A DNA stretch of 64,000 bases from contig CAIIXF020000012.1 of the NCBI GenBank assembly GCA_903813345.2, forward strand, positions 17,679,520-17,743,519. Reading direction: 5' to 3'. The translations under genes were made by a program, and so were the position numbers. The notes under the pieces are model-generated. The model was not told the origin of the DNA. It worked only from the letters and a program-made list of their open reading frames with translations, and did not search any database. Source of the DNA: Owenia fusiformis (lineage: Eukaryota > Annelida > Polychaeta > Sabellida > Oweniidae). Positions 1 to 11,900 of the stretch are shown here, piece by piece (position 1 is the stretch's first letter; the number at the start of each line of letters is the position of its first letter).

Positions 1-240
1 GGGTAAGGAATTTCACTTGCATTATTGCCCCCAGGGGTAAGGATTTGACGGAGAATTTCTTCCCGGGAATGAGGAATTTGATTTGCGTGAGCCGGGGAGT
101 GGGGATTTTTGAGTGAATTTGTTCCGTCCAGTATACACATTAGGAAACAAAGGGACAAAAATCGAAGGGGCTCGTTTTTTTATATTTCGGTGTTCGTCTT
201 TTGATGCTCCTGAAATATTTCTACTTGACAACAATCAGAA
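1..240. other. No gene seen; G-rich imperfect repeat
   Basis: The stretch holds loosely repeated words such as ggaatttga and ggggtaagga. The minus-strand ORF across it has no recognisable domain and biased low-complexity composition, so I do not call it a gene. Confidence 0.5.
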
Positions 241-420
241 AGAATATGTATTTGCATGACATATTCTGCCAATCAAAAGAACTGGCATGATCAATTTCTT
301 CAGCAAATGCGTGACAAATACGCATATTGTGGGACAGATGACAGGCCTGTAAAAAACACTTTAAAAAACTTGTACGAGTGTCGATTTGTCCCAGTCAAAC
401 TGAACTGCACCCATAAAATG

Positions 421-611
421 CGGGCCCGTAGCCAGGGGGTCCCCCCCCCTCCCCCTGGCCAAATTTTTTTTCAAAATCATTCAGTTTTTGACCATTTTGA
501 GCACTTCTAAAGTGATTTTAGCCATATTTGGGCCAAATTTGTCAAATGTGAACCCCCTGGACATTTTTGAAAATCTACCCTCCCCCTTGGCAAATCCTGG
601 CTACGGGCCTG
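421..611. mobile_element. MITE with CCCGTAGCCAGG inverted ends
   Basis: The left end reads cgggcccgtagccagg and the right end is its near-exact reverse complement, 15 of 16 positions matching. The element is 191 bp and is flanked by a possible 5-bp target-site duplication, aaatg, at 416-420 and 612-616. The inside is C- and T-rich with no coding capacity. Related ends occur at about 7897-8085, 25987-26278 and, one-sided, at 29634. Confidence 0.75.
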
Positions 612-1250
612 AAATGATCGTACATACAGCTATATTCTCCACTTTTGTTGACCAGTTGCAAACCAATAGTAATAATATATTAGTATTAATAAATAACACA
701 ATCTTCCATTTTTAACTGAACAAAATGGGACTTTAATACATCTGCAACACACTCATTATTAACATTTTTAAAGAGGCTCTCTGCATACATTACTTGAAGA
801 AAAAAGAACAAAAACAGTATGAGAAGTCCAGAGATCCGTGTTTATTTATTTTTGAATGAAAAGATGGCGTACTTGGTTGTTGGGTTGTCACATAGAACAA
901 AAAATTAATGACTAACGTGATATGAACATCGTTGCCATCTTTCAATTAATATTGAAAAAAACTTGACATACAATTTTGACAGATCAAAAATATTTTTGAT
1001 AATTTAATGTAAGATCCAATTTAGCCTGTTTCAAATGAAAGTTTGAGTACTAAAATCCATCCATTGGAAATATAATGGGGTGAAAAGTAAGTCTTCATTT
1101 TGCAAAAGAACCCTGAAAAGATATGTTTATGTATTGGATCACTTAAACATAGCCAACACATATATTTCTATAAAGGTTAAGTTCTTTGTATTATGTCTAT
1201 TATCTTCTTATAGCAGTACAATAAATCATTAAATATTTTATTTTTCTTCA
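612..1250. other. No gene seen
   Basis: AT-rich sequence without a convincing ORF. It ends in a pyrimidine-rich acceptor-like tract (tttttcttcag) that leads into the zinc-finger fragment. Confidence 0.5.
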
Positions 1251-1251
1251 G

Positions 1252-1703
1252 AAGAAATAGAGAGTGGAAAAGAATAGAACCACAAGAAAGAACATGATCA
1301 GCTTAATGAACAAAGTGTTAAAGTGTTGGAAATGAGCAGATTAATACTGAGGAGGAACCAGCTCAGGAAGACACTGGTAACCAAGAGGAAGATAATACAG
1401 ATACTGTTAAAGATGCTGAGGCGAATGAGCATGACTATGTAAAAGATAAAGGTGATGACCAATCCGAATCAGTTGATGTAAAAAATGCATTTAAAGATCC
1501 AGATGCTTTGAAAGCTGCCATTGAAATATTTAACATGACATCTAAACCAGAGAAAAAATCATGTAAACTTCCCAATGGTAAATTCATGTGTGATCACCCG
1601 ACATGTGGAAAAACACACATAGACTCTTGGAGTATGTGTGTCCACAGAACCATCCATACTGATCACCGCTATGAATGTGAGCTTTGTCTCAAAAAGTACA
1701 CTT
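1252..1703 (+). pseudogene. C2H2 zinc-finger gene, decayed exon (acidic region plus first finger)
   Basis: The exon is bounded by an acceptor-like tttttcttcag and a donor-like gtaagg. From 1322 the reading frame gives an acidic, Glu/Asp-rich stretch, then a classical C-X4-C-X12-H-X3-H finger (KFMCDHPTCGKTH, then H-X3-H), then the start of a second finger (YECELC). The likely original frame upstream (EEIESGKE) hits TAG at 1275-1277 and would need a frameshift near 1320-1340 to join the finger frame. C2H2 proteins usually bind DNA, but the target here is unknown. The fragment appears to belong with the zinc-finger pieces at 2329, 8710 and 9688, which are in the same orientation with the same degree of damage. 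It could be a rapidly evolving live gene if the frameshift is a sequencing error. Confidence 0.6.
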
Positions 1704-2328
1704 GTAAGGACAGCATAATCTCGGGTTGTATCTCGAGCCCCGTTATGATTGAGAGGTCGCGAGCAAGTTCCCGCTGAAATCACGAGCAAAGTCATTTTTA
1801 TTTGTTTCACCTTGAAATATGGACCAAAAAGCTAAGAATGCTTATAACAGTTCTTTGATACTTTAGGTATAGTTTGTGAGCAGGTATATCTTCACAAACA
1901 ATGAAAGGAAATGTATATTTTTTCACTGGCATTGAAGAAACGGGGGTCAATATGCACGTTTGCATAATTTACTGTTAAAATATTACTTTTATCGTTAAAA
2001 TAGAGACAAGAACTATGAAATACATACCTCATAATGAATATTGGATCAACATTGTATGTATTGATAAGTTAGTCTACAATAACATCTACTGTGAATGGTG
2101 AAATACACCATTGAAGGTGTTCCAGTGGCCCCGCTGAAATTATGAAGAAGCCCCGCTGAAAACATGAGGAGGTCCCGCTGAAATCAGGAGCAGATTTCAC
2201 GAGTACCCGCTTCGATCACGAGGAAAGCTTCATTACTATTCCATGAAATTTTGAGGTTCTTCAAATAAACGTAAACGAAAGACCAAGTTAAGTATTTCTA
2301 ACAATTATATTATACTGTTTCATTCCAG
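1704..2328. other. Possible zinc-finger intron; short tandem repeat near 2130-2215
   Basis: No coding sequence is recognised. Between about 2130 and 2215 a roughly 25-bp phrase recurs (ccccgctgaaat and variants) about four times. A related phrase (gttcccgctgaaatcacgagca) lies at 1769. Confidence 0.45.
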
Positions 2329-2522
2329 GGCCACGTTTGAAATGTTTCTATTGCAACTCCAAGTCACCAGAGAAGAACGATTTTGTCGGACATTTTAAAG
2401 AGTTTCATCCATCCATGGATTTCAAAATAAACGAACCAGAATGTATAGGAGAAAGATGGATAGATCGTGTATTATACAATTGTATATACTGTAAAGCCCT
2501 GTATACACTATATATAACTTTT
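2329..2522 (+). pseudogene. C2H2 zinc-finger exon, truncated by an insertion
   Basis: The exon starts after the acceptor tttcattccag. It encodes a C-X2-C-X12-H-X4-H finger (KCFYCNSKSPEKN, then HFKEFH) followed by a linker and the first two cysteines of another finger (YNCIYCKALY). The frame then runs into AT-rich sequence and stops at the left end of the inverted-repeat element starting at 2523, so this finger is cut off. The split finger and the matching finger fragments downstream suggest that one gene was interrupted by the insertion. Confidence 0.6.
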
Positions 2523-5500
2523 TAGTCCCTGATCTGGATCCTCTGAAAAAAAGTTTTGTTGTCCGGTACTTTCCCACATAAAATGATTGTACCGTTTGAA
2601 AGAACAGACTTCCCTCTTAAAGAAAACACCTCTTCTATTGATGTAAACAGGGGCAAAAGGCACCAAAACGGGGTTAGACAAGGTGGCATTCTGAAGTCTC
2701 ACTTTCTTGTCATCACGATTCCAGGTAAACCATCAGACGGATTTACTTCAAATTTTCACACATGTTACATGGTAAGAAGTTCTAGAGCTGATTAACTTTG
2801 CGGCGGCCATCTTGCATTCTGGCGGCCATCTTGGATTCTTTTTCAGATAAATATTGTCATCGCGATTCCACAAAAACCACATAACATATGTACTTCAAAT
2901 GTTCACACATATATGTTACATGGTAAAAAGTCCTAGACCTCATTATTTTTTCGGTGGCCATCTTGCATTCTGGCAGCCATCTTGGAAGTTTTAAGATAAA
3001 TCTTGTCATCACGATTTCAGGAAATCCAAACGGATTTACTTCAAATTTCCACACATATTACATGGTAAGAAAATATAGAGGTGAATAACTTTTCGGCAGC
3101 CATCTTGCATTCTGGCGGCCATCTTGGATATTTTGGGATAAATCTTGTCATCGTGATTCCAGGAAAACAACCTAACAGATTAACTTCAAATTTTCACACA
3201 TGTTACATGGTATGAAGTTCTACAGCTGATTAACTTTTCAGTGGCCATCTTGCATTCTGGCAGCCATTTTGGAAGGTTTATAGATAAATCTTGTAATCAG
3301 ATTCCAGAAAAACCACTTCACAGTTTTACTTCGAATTTTCACACATGTTACATGGTATGAAGTTCTAGAGCTGACTAACTTTTCGGTGGCCATGTTGCAT
3401 TCCGTCGGCCATCTTGGAAGATAAATCTTGTCATCACGATTCCATGAAAACCACGTAACAGTTTTACTTCAAATTTTCACACATGTTACATGGTAAGAAG
3501 TTATAGAGCTGATTAACTTTCCGATAGCCATCTTGCATTCTGGTGGCCATCTTGGAAGTTTCTAGATAAATCTTGTCATCACGATTCCAGAAAAACCACT
3601 TTACAGATTTGCTTCAAATTTTCACACTTTATACATTTACATTCACAATGGTCCCTTCCTGGTATATTTCTTTAGGTTTTATGACTGTTAAATTCTATAG
3701 TCTAGTTAACACCACTTTATAAACAGGTTTATTATTACTGGTGTAACTAACACAACGAAAAAAATATAATTAATTTATTTGATTTTATATAACATGAAAT
3801 TATTTTTTCTTTTCGATAAAAAACATTGCTTATTAGAAATATATTTAGTTGAAAACTTAGAGTAAACAATCAGTTCTTCTATCACAAAGTTTATTTTGGT
3901 TCAGTAGATTTTTCTATACATTATTTTTATGTCACCACCACTAGTGATTGGGTGACATATTGTAATAGCTTCAAACGTTTATCTTGACACTGTTCAGTAG
4001 TTAATGTGTACTGTATACTCAACAAGGTGTGGTGACATTTTGCATGTGTCTACATCGTCACTACTATTGAAAGCTTATGTTGATATTGTAGCAGTGTTTT
4101 TAAGTTCTTTTTGTTGGTACAATTAGTTTCCAAACCCTATACTTATATCGATCTGACACACAGTTTTAGTGCAGGTTTAAGTGATTTTTTTTATTATTAA
4201 ACGCAAAGAGCACATGTGTCTCGAAACTCGCAACATTGTGGATACAGAGCCCATTCACATAGTTTGACATGCTGGTGCTCTGAACCAGCTCATTAGTTAA
4301 TATCTGACTAAGAGACAGCTTGCTTTCCCGATGAAGAAACGTTATCTGCAGCTTTTATGAGTACTATAGTATCTACAACTATTTTTGATCTTATAAGTAT
4401 TGGATATCATTATTTTCAATTTTTCTTCAACATGTATTTTAATGACTTCAGTATGAATGGAATGTCCCTCGGAGTTGTGGTCGTTGATGAGGAATTGGTC
4501 ATTGAACGGTGTGGATGCTGTTTATTTCCATATTAGATTATTGTCTTGGGATATTCAGGTTTGATTTTTGTTTGCCAGTTTTACACTTTACAGTTTGCTT
4601 TTCCCACTAGGTTGCTTTACACTTTTTCTCTTTCTCATTTGTCATTTTTGTTTATATTTAGTAAGGATATGATACGCAGGTCTCTCCTTCTGTGTGATCA
4701 CCTGTCCAGAAGATAATTCAACTGCATGAAGAACATTTCGTTGACATGATGCACAGTGAAAGGTTTTCCACACATTTACATTTTCGTTTAAAAGAGCTTT
4801 AATTCCGTTATATACTCAGATCAAGGGCAATTTAGCATACATTTCGCTCTCAAAAATCGCTGCATGTGCAATAATGGATTTCAAAGAAATGTTTGACATT
4901 TTCAATAATCTTTTTTCTTTTTGATGAAATGTAGTTATTTATTCTAAAAATCAATCGATGTCATACACAAAATGCATTTAAGTGGTATAAAGTACAGAAG
5001 CGGAGTAAAAATATGTATTTTAGAATATCACCATGTGTTACCCCATTGTAGCGCCTCTTGCCCATGTTTCTATCAATATAAAACATGATATCATACACCA
5101 AATATGCATTTATGTCAAATTATGTGGTTTAAAATACAGAAAAATAGATAACATTCTCCTTAGAATACCACCATGTGTAACCCCACTTTACTGCATTTTG
5201 CCCCTGTTTATATCAATATAAAAGGTAGCATGTAACCTTCCTTGTAACATGTGTAAAAGTTTCAAGAAAATCAGTAAAGTGGTTTTCCTGGAATCACAAT
5301 GATAAGATTTATCCAAAAAACCTTCCAAGATGGCCGCCAGAATGCAAGATGGCCACCGAAAGGTTAATTAGCTCTAGAACTTCTTACCATGTAATATGTG
5401 TGAAAATTTGAAGTAAATCCGTTTGGTTTTCCTGAAATCGTGATGACAAGATTTATCTTTAAACTTCCAAGATGGCTGCCAAAAGTACATCTGTTATGTG

Positions 5501-5864
5501 GTTTTTGTGGAATCGCGATGACAATATTTATCTGAAAAAAATCCAAGATGGCCGCCAGAATGCAAGATGGCCGCCGCAAAGTTAATCAGCTCTAGAACTT
5601 CTTACCATGTAACATGTGTGAAAATTTGAAGTAAATCCGTCTAATGGTTTACCTGGAATCGTGATGACAAGAAATTAAGACTTCAGAATGCCACCTTGTC
5701 TAACCCCGTTTTGGTGCCTTTTGCCTCTGTTTACATCATTAGAAGAGGTGTTTTCTTTAAGAGGGAAGTATGTTCTTTCAAACGGTACAATCATTTTATG
5801 TGGGAAAGTACCGGACAACAAAACCCCTTTTCTAGAGCCCTTTTGGAAATCAGATCGGGGACTA
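2523..5864. mobile_element. 3.3 kb element with long inverted repeats and internal tandem units
   Basis: The ends tagtccc(t/c)gatctg at 2523 and its complement at about 5864 start arms of about 220 bp. Shared words include ttttgttgtccggtac and gtaccgtttgaaagaaca. Inside the arms are tandem units of about 145 bp with the words gccatcttgcattctgg and ttcacacatgttacatgg: about six copies at 2690-3650 and about three inverted at 5229-5690. Two extra copies of an arm module occur at 5028-5080 and 5160-5222. The 3660-5030 core has no recognisable transposase, so the element is probably non-autonomous. I see no clear target-site duplication. Confidence 0.75.
2690..3650. repeat. Tandem repeat, about 145-bp units, six copies
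   Basis: The word gccatcttgcattctgg recurs near 2807, 2957, 3098, 3245, 3389 and 3525. Each unit also carries cttgtcatcacgattcca and a ttcacacatgttacatgg block. The units lie in the left arm of the 3.3 kb element and have inverted relatives at 5229-5690. Confidence 0.85.
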
Positions 5865-6678
5865 TTTCAATCGTTTCAATTGTTTTAATCGTTTCAATCA
5901 GTCCCTTCGTTTCCATGCTTGTGCAATTTCCTACGTTTCAATGCTTGCGTCATTTCGAACATTTTAATCGATTCGCCTTTGACATTTATAAAAGTTTCGC
6001 TGTTTCGCACTTTCAAGCATTCCAATCAAACGACCAATCCATGAAGAAACGGGCGAAGTGATTCAAAAGAAAAACGAACATGCATGTTTTTCGTTTCAAT
6101 CAATTAATTCGCCTTCAGAAGCTTAATGGAAGCATGAAGTTCAGGAAAATGAGCCTTGTATGAAACAGAGACATCCCACGCTGCAAGATGAAATTTGGAG
6201 AGAAAGTAGAACCACAAAGGCTCCATGATAATTCGGAAGACGTTACATAGATTCTACTTTTATAATTCAAACAATAACATTTAACAATAGCAATTGAAAA
6301 ATGTAAGATGTCAGAAAGATTCGATGGTCATTTTGATGTTTCTCCAAGTAAATAATGCCGTATAGTATTCCATACCTGGCTACAGAGGTTCTATGCACAT
6401 AACGAGCGGGAAAACAATCAATTTCGAACGTTTATGTGCCTAGCCCGAAGGGGTGTATTCGACAATAGTGTACCTGCTCTGAGGTCTATTTTACAATTCG
6501 AACATGAAAACTCACCAAAATGTTTCGAATATTTATTCTGGTCCGCCATCACTAACATATATTTTGGGCCATTTCATATCTTTTAATTGATATTGTATAA
6601 AATATTTTCAATGTTTGAAAATTATAATCTTATAAATAACATTTTATGTAAAAAAACTGTAACGAAATGGTAAATACG
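5865..6678. other. No gene seen; tttcaatcgttt-like words at left
   Basis: From 5865 to about 6110 the words gtttcaatcg, cgtttcaatg and ttttaatcg recur irregularly. The rest is AT-rich with no recognised coding or RNA gene. Confidence 0.45.
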
Positions 6679-7700
6679 TAATATGATGCAATGCAATGCA
6701 GTGCAATATGATGTTATACAATGCAGTGCAATATGATGCAATACAATGTGGTGCAATATGATGTAATACAATGCGGTGCAATATAATGCAATACAATGCA
6801 GAGCAATATGATGCAATACAATGTAGTGTAATATGATGCAATACAAAGCAGTGTTATATGATGCAAAAAATGCAGTGCAATATGATACAATACAATGTAG
6901 TGCAATGTAATACAATAAAATGCAGTGCAATACGATGCAATACAATACAGTGCAATATAATGCAATACAATGCAGTGCAATGCAATACAGTGCAAAACAA
7001 TGCCGTGCAGTGCAATACAATGTAGTTCATTTCAATACAATGCAGTGCAATACAATGTGGTACAGTGCAATACAATGCAGTGCAATACAATACATCGCAG
7101 TCCAATACAGTGCAATACAATGTAGTGCAATGCAGTGCAATAAAATACAATACAGTGCAATTCAATACAATGCAATACAATACAGTGCAATACAAAACAA
7201 TGCTGTGCAATAGAATACAGTACACTGCAGTACAATACAATGCAGAGCAATAAAATACAATGCAGTGTAATAAAATGCAGTGTAATTCAAGACAATGCAA
7301 TACAATACTGTGCAATACAATACAGTGCAATATAATACAATGCAGTGCACTCTAATGCAATGCAATACAATATGGTGCAGTGCAATATATTGAAGTGCAA
7401 TTCAAAACAATGCAGTGTAATACAATGCAGTGCAACACAATGTGGTACAGTGCAATACATTATAATGCAGTGCAATACAATACAATGCATCGCAATACAA
7501 TGTAGTACACTGCAGTACAATACAATGCAGTGCAATAAAATACAATGCAGTGCAATATAATATAATACAGTGCAATACAGTACAATATAATGCAATAGAA
7601 TACAATGCAGTGCAATACAATAAAATGCAGTACAAAACAATACAATGATGTGCTATACAATACAATACAATGCAATGAAATGCAATTCAATGCTATGAAT
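6679..7700. repeat. Five-base-periodic satellite (TGCAA/TACAA/TGCAG words)
   Basis: About 1 kb is built almost wholly of five-base words such as tgcaa, tacaa, tgcag and taata in shifting order. The period is not a multiple of three and the words rarely make stop codons in register, so long ORFs arise in many frames on both strands. Those translations repeat every five codons and are not genes. The left part is richer in tatga words and the right part in tacaa words. Confidence 0.93.
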
Positions 7701-7896
7701 GTACACCTTCTACAGTCAAATAAACACAGATAAAATTGTAATAGTATGTTAGTGTATGGAGTTTGAAGTGGGTGGGGGATACAATTACCAGTCTGCTGAT
7801 TGATGACTTAATAACTTAGAAAAGATCTCCTAGCTTTTAACAGGTGGCACTTATGTCTACCTTATGTTCTTGAACAATCTCGTCTAAGAATACAGA

Positions 7897-8085
7897 CCCG
7901 TATCCTGGATTAACCTGGCGGAGTGGTTTTACCAAGGGGGAGATTTTGCCAAGAGGAGGGAGCTTTTTGACAGTTATGGCAAAAAAATCATGCGAAAAGT
8001 GCTAAGAATGGTGAAAAACTGCATGATTTTGAACGAATATTTGGCAAGGGGGAGGGGGATGAGGCTACGGCCATGGAATACATAT
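7897..8085. mobile_element. Degenerate MITE related to the 421-611 element
   Basis: The left end gacccgtatcctgg and the right end ggctacggcc are degraded forms of the CCCGTAGCCAGG termini. The inside has the same plan, with G-rich tracts and a gattttg-like core. Confidence 0.5.
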
Positions 8086-8440
8086 AGGAACTTTCCTTCT
8101 CCCAGAAGAAATGGTATACAGGTATTACATCAATCATTCTGGTATTTTGTATACGAAGGTCTGTAGTTACTTTATTGAAAGATGGCAGTGTACACTGTGT
8201 ACTACCATTTTGAGGTCAGCTTGACTTTATAATTCTGCGCACTATAATCTGTAATTCTCATAGATATCCTCTCTAGAGGCATCACTGTGATCCAAAATTA
8301 CAATTTCGCAGGTCAAGTCTGCAGTCTTTTGAAAAAAGTTGAATTCGTTTTGCTACCCTTTCTTGTTGGGCATTTATTAACAGAAAACTATAATTACATC
8401 GCGCCAGCATATACAAGCTTCAGCGCGATATTTTGAGTGT
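8086..8440. other. No gene seen
   Basis: AT-rich sequence with no convincing ORF or RNA gene. Confidence 0.4.
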
Positions 8441-8447
8441 GTTAATA

Positions 8448-8622
8448 AATAAAGTGCGCAGAAATCGATCTTACTGGGCCGCGGTGTGCGATATCACTCA
8501 TAAACAATTTTTAATTGCGCACTGAATGAATTACAGGGGGCGCGTTGTGCAAAGTGAATTAAATAAATAAAGTGCGCAGAAATACATCTGACTGGGCCGC
8601 GGTGTGTGATATCACTCCCATG
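8448..8622. repeat. Two-copy direct repeat with GC-rich core
   Basis: The phrase aataaagtgcgcagaaat, followed within ten bases by actgggccgcggtgtg and gatatcactc, occurs at 8448-8505 and again at about 8570-8620. The copies are about 120 bp apart and lie just upstream of the zinc-finger exon at 8710. Confidence 0.8.
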
Positions 8623-8709
8623 TTAAAACTCCATTGAATTTTTAATTCTGCGGTATATCCCCTTTCGCTTTCCGTAGAAGACCGAGCACCCGACAAAACT
8701 TCTGTTCAG

Positions 8710-8982
8710 GTGTAAGATTTGCCCGAATTCAGTTTTCCGTACCCAGTACAAGCTGAGTCAACATGATTTGATCGTACATGGGGAAAAGAGTTTTATATGC
8801 CCAGAGTGTGGCGCTTCATTCACCAACAAAGTGAAGCTGAGATATCATGAAAACTCTCATAAGCAGAAGAAACTCAAATCTCAAAATGAGACAGATCTAG
8901 AAGTTCTGAAAAAAGCATTTCACATTTGCAACGTCTGCTCTAAGAAATATATATGATGATGAATATGGTGATCTCTGGACCT
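8710..8982 (+). pseudogene. C2H2 zinc-finger exon (two fingers and the start of a third)
   Basis: The exon starts after acceptor tctgttcag. It encodes a finger beginning CKIC with HDLIVH as the histidine pair, then a textbook finger (FICPECGASF, then C-X2-C-X12-H-X3-H), a basic linker, and the start of a third (FHICNVCSKKY). The frame then meets TGA at 8954-8956. A one-step shift would read an acidic stretch (DDEYGDLW) up to a good donor, gtaagt, at 8983. This suggests a frameshift inside an otherwise normal exon. It probably belongs to the same gene as the fragments at 1252, 2329 and 9688. Confidence 0.65.
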
Positions 8983-9600
8983 GGTAAGTCATAACTTCGC
9001 TTGTCCCCTAATTCTTCAATTCAATTTTTAGTTCTAAACTCCCAAATAAAACTAGTCCCTGGAATTTGAATTTTTATGTAACGTTACAAAATTTTATTTT
9101 GAGTAATGATTAAAGAAGGCAAATCATTTGAGAATTATGATGATGCTTATGTTTCTTGCCTCAAATAGTAATAACCTTTTGCCTGTAAACACATATTTTC
9201 ACAAACACACAAAAAGCACTTTTACAGATGCCTTACTTTAGATCTTTTGTCTGTTCAGCAGAACACATGGATATATTTGTGATTCTAATATGATACGTGA
9301 CGTCACAATAACTAGAACAATTAATTTACTGGTCTATATTAGAGTATGTATGACCGCTAAATTTCATGAATGCAAAAAGTTGTGTTACCGTACTTGTCTG
9401 TTTATCATATTAGAATCTTACAAAGAGATTTTATGATTTATGTTAAATATATGACCCCAAATGTTATGCTGGCCATTGCCAAAGACCTCAATCACTACGC
9501 GATTTCGGTCTTTTAATAATGAACAGAATACAATTTTTTCAGTCATATATTACGCCATAAATCATAAAATCTCGGTCTTTATTCCTTAAATGTGTTGAAA
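8983..9600. other. Likely intron of the zinc-finger gene; nothing coding seen
   Basis: It starts at a consensus donor (ctg|gtaagt). The rest is AT-rich with no coding signal. Confidence 0.4.
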
Positions 9601-9687
9601 TATATAGAGATTATCCTATATGAGGTTCAGGATATTGGGATTATCCCGAGGCCAATATAATATATCTGCCCGAGGGCCGAAGATAAG
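9600..9687. repeat. Repeat fragment with CCCGAGG words
   Basis: Words such as gggattatcccgagg and tctgcccgagggccgaag resemble the palindromic element at 60360-60990 (tcccgagggatata, cccgagggaccgaag). It abuts the last zinc-finger exon fragment and may have replaced its acceptor. Confidence 0.5.
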
Positions 9688-10232
9688 GACCCTGGCACTA
9701 AAATGATCCTCATTGAGACAACTGATGGAGAATATATATCAACCCCCATGATTCAACCAGACGCTGATAATAATCAAATAGATCCTGCGGTTTATACCCA
9801 TGGATCATTACGCAAAATGCTGAAATTGCGGCTACAGCTGGTTCGGAGATATCTAATACAGATAGCCCAGGAATTCAGAGCCATGAATCTGAGAATATTA
9901 CACATGGACTGCAAATTTTGACTCATGGATCCGAAATAGCCAGTCAAGTGTCGGGAATGATACCAGATGGGACTGAAGTCATAGCACATCCAGAGGAAAT
10001 CACATGCATTGCACAAGACACTGAAATGATAACTGAGAATTCAGAAGTTGTCCCCGAAGGATCATAAATAATTATTAATGTTTACGATTCCCAGAATGCA
10101 ATTAATTATAATAATGTAAATTCGCAGGTTGCAGAGGATGGGGAATTTAAAATGCAGACAATGTTGATTTTGAAAGAAAATGAAACGGAACATTGCGTAC
10201 AAGTTGAATTCGATCCCCAGAATTATTCTTGA
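9688..10232 (+). pseudogene. C-terminal exon of the zinc-finger gene, frameshifted and with a nonsense codon
   Basis: Frame 1 from 9688 reads DPGTKMILIETTDGEYIST and continues to about 9820. The coding character then passes to frame 0 (EIAATAGSEISNTDSPG), rich in Glu, Ser and Thr, running to TAA at 10065-10067. The same frame then continues open for another 54 codons (INVYDSQNAINYNN, QTMLILKENETEH) to TGA at 10230-10232. One frameshift and one stop inside an otherwise continuous acidic tail indicate decay. Acidic low-complexity C-termini of this kind are common in C2H2 transcription factors. No polyadenylation signal was checked. Confidence 0.6.
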
Positions 10233-10900
10233 TTAGAGTCCATATACATTGCTTGAAATATACAGTAAAACCTGTGTTATCGGAACAGTTTATGTACCTT
10301 AGTTTAATTGGCAGGTGCTTAAAAGAAGTGCTAGGGTCATCCCGAAAACCATACTTCAAACTAAAAACATTTACCCATATACTATGCCCTATTTTGAAAT
10401 ATTCAGTTTGAAAATGCCTTTATATGGTCTTCTTTAAGAAATGTGTAAAAATGTTAAATATCTCAAAAACGTGCTCCACAATTTCAAAGTGATTTGTACC
10501 TGAAGTAGAACATTAAAATTTGCAGATAAAGGTCATTATTGTAAATAAGTTTAGAACAATGGATGTTTGACTGATATATTGACTAAAATAATTCAACTTG
10601 TAATCTTTATTTAGAAATGATCTCAAGCAGCCTTGTTAATTTATTTATTTTTATGTGCTGCAAATAAATATATGGCTTGTCCTAATATACAGTGTATGAT
10701 GCTGTAAAAATACATGTATTTAAGGGTTAATGGGAAGTAATGTCCTTGATATCACTTGATTCCCTTGTAAGAACATACTCAATAAAGTGTTATCTTCCTA
10801 GATGTATTTTCATTTTCCTTCTCTATGATGAAATATTGTCAACTTCACATTTTCTATTGAACATACTGCTGTCTGACATCTTGAAACGTGTCGGAAATAT
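10233..10900. other. No gene seen
   Basis: AT-rich sequence without a supported feature. Confidence 0.4.
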
Positions 10901-10954
10901 GAGTTCTTTTACTGACCATGATAAGGATGGGTTCAGCTGTATGCTCCCAGCCCA

Positions 10955-11315
10955 TATAGGGTCAATTGCAAGAGATATTCTGTTGCAACCGTGGCCATGT
11001 TAAATAAGTATGGCGCAACCGTGGTAGATTGTAATATATTTTCTGATACAATCGTAAGAATTACTTATACTGGTATAATCCCGGGTATTCCTTATCTATT
11101 TCTGGGTATCACACGGTATAAACCCAACTCGTCAGTGTGCTGTGTTAATATCATTAAATTCGTAATAGTGTTCAATTGAATAACGCACATACAATGTACT
11201 AATAAAATCCTACGGTTGTACTGGAAAATATGTTACAATGTACCACGGTTGCCCCAGACTTTTTTAACATGGCCACGGTTGCAACAGAATATCTCTTGCG
11301 AATTGACCCTACCTC
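10955..11315. mobile_element. Foldback/MITE-like inverted repeat
   Basis: The left arm at 10958-11006 (gggtcaattgcaagagatat, then tctgttgcaaccgtggccat) is matched in reverse complement at 11264-11312. A second, inner pair around accgtggtac lies at about 11018-11045 and 11236-11250. The loop has no coding capacity. Confidence 0.75.
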
Positions 11316-11900
11316 TCCCAGCTTCAACGGTTGCAGGATGGATACAGCAATATTCATTCTGCTCTCTAGATACACTCTCCTGCACCTGCACTATATGTAC
11401 TAAGAACCTTAGTAGGTATTTAATACCAGTGCATTGTACTCTAACCTTGAAAATGAGCATTCAAGATATTTTTCTGGTAAATTATTGGACAAATAGGTTA
11501 ATGCTAATTTTTGTTGGATGATTGAATTGAAGAATGCCAAATGTTATGTACAGGGTGTTTCGATATGACTGTCCCGATCAACTACAAATCCCATATGTAG
11601 ATGGTATATTCCCATATGTTGTATTATATTAAATGAAAGTCTATCCAATTCTGAACTTTTTATAAAAATTCTGAATAAGCTCAACAGATTTTATCACTTG
11701 TTACGTATCTCCACTTAAAGTACCATTTTGACCTTCAGCATACAATCTAAGCACCAAATAAAAGTTATGTACAAACTTTAACATTTCTGGATGCTGAGAG
11801 AACAATGGTATTTGAACAAAACGTTTGTTTATGCTTGTAGTTAGTAGTTAGTCCTTGGTAGAGCAAATCCAACTATATATATTCTAACATCTCTCAAACT
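11316..11900. other. No gene seen
   Basis: Unique-looking AT-rich sequence leading into the satellite. No gene, RNA or repeat is recognised. Confidence 0.4.

Noticed and set aside
6622-7690. Many ORFs of 65-158 codons on both strands
   Set aside because: All are translations of the five-base satellite, repeating every five codons. None has a domain.
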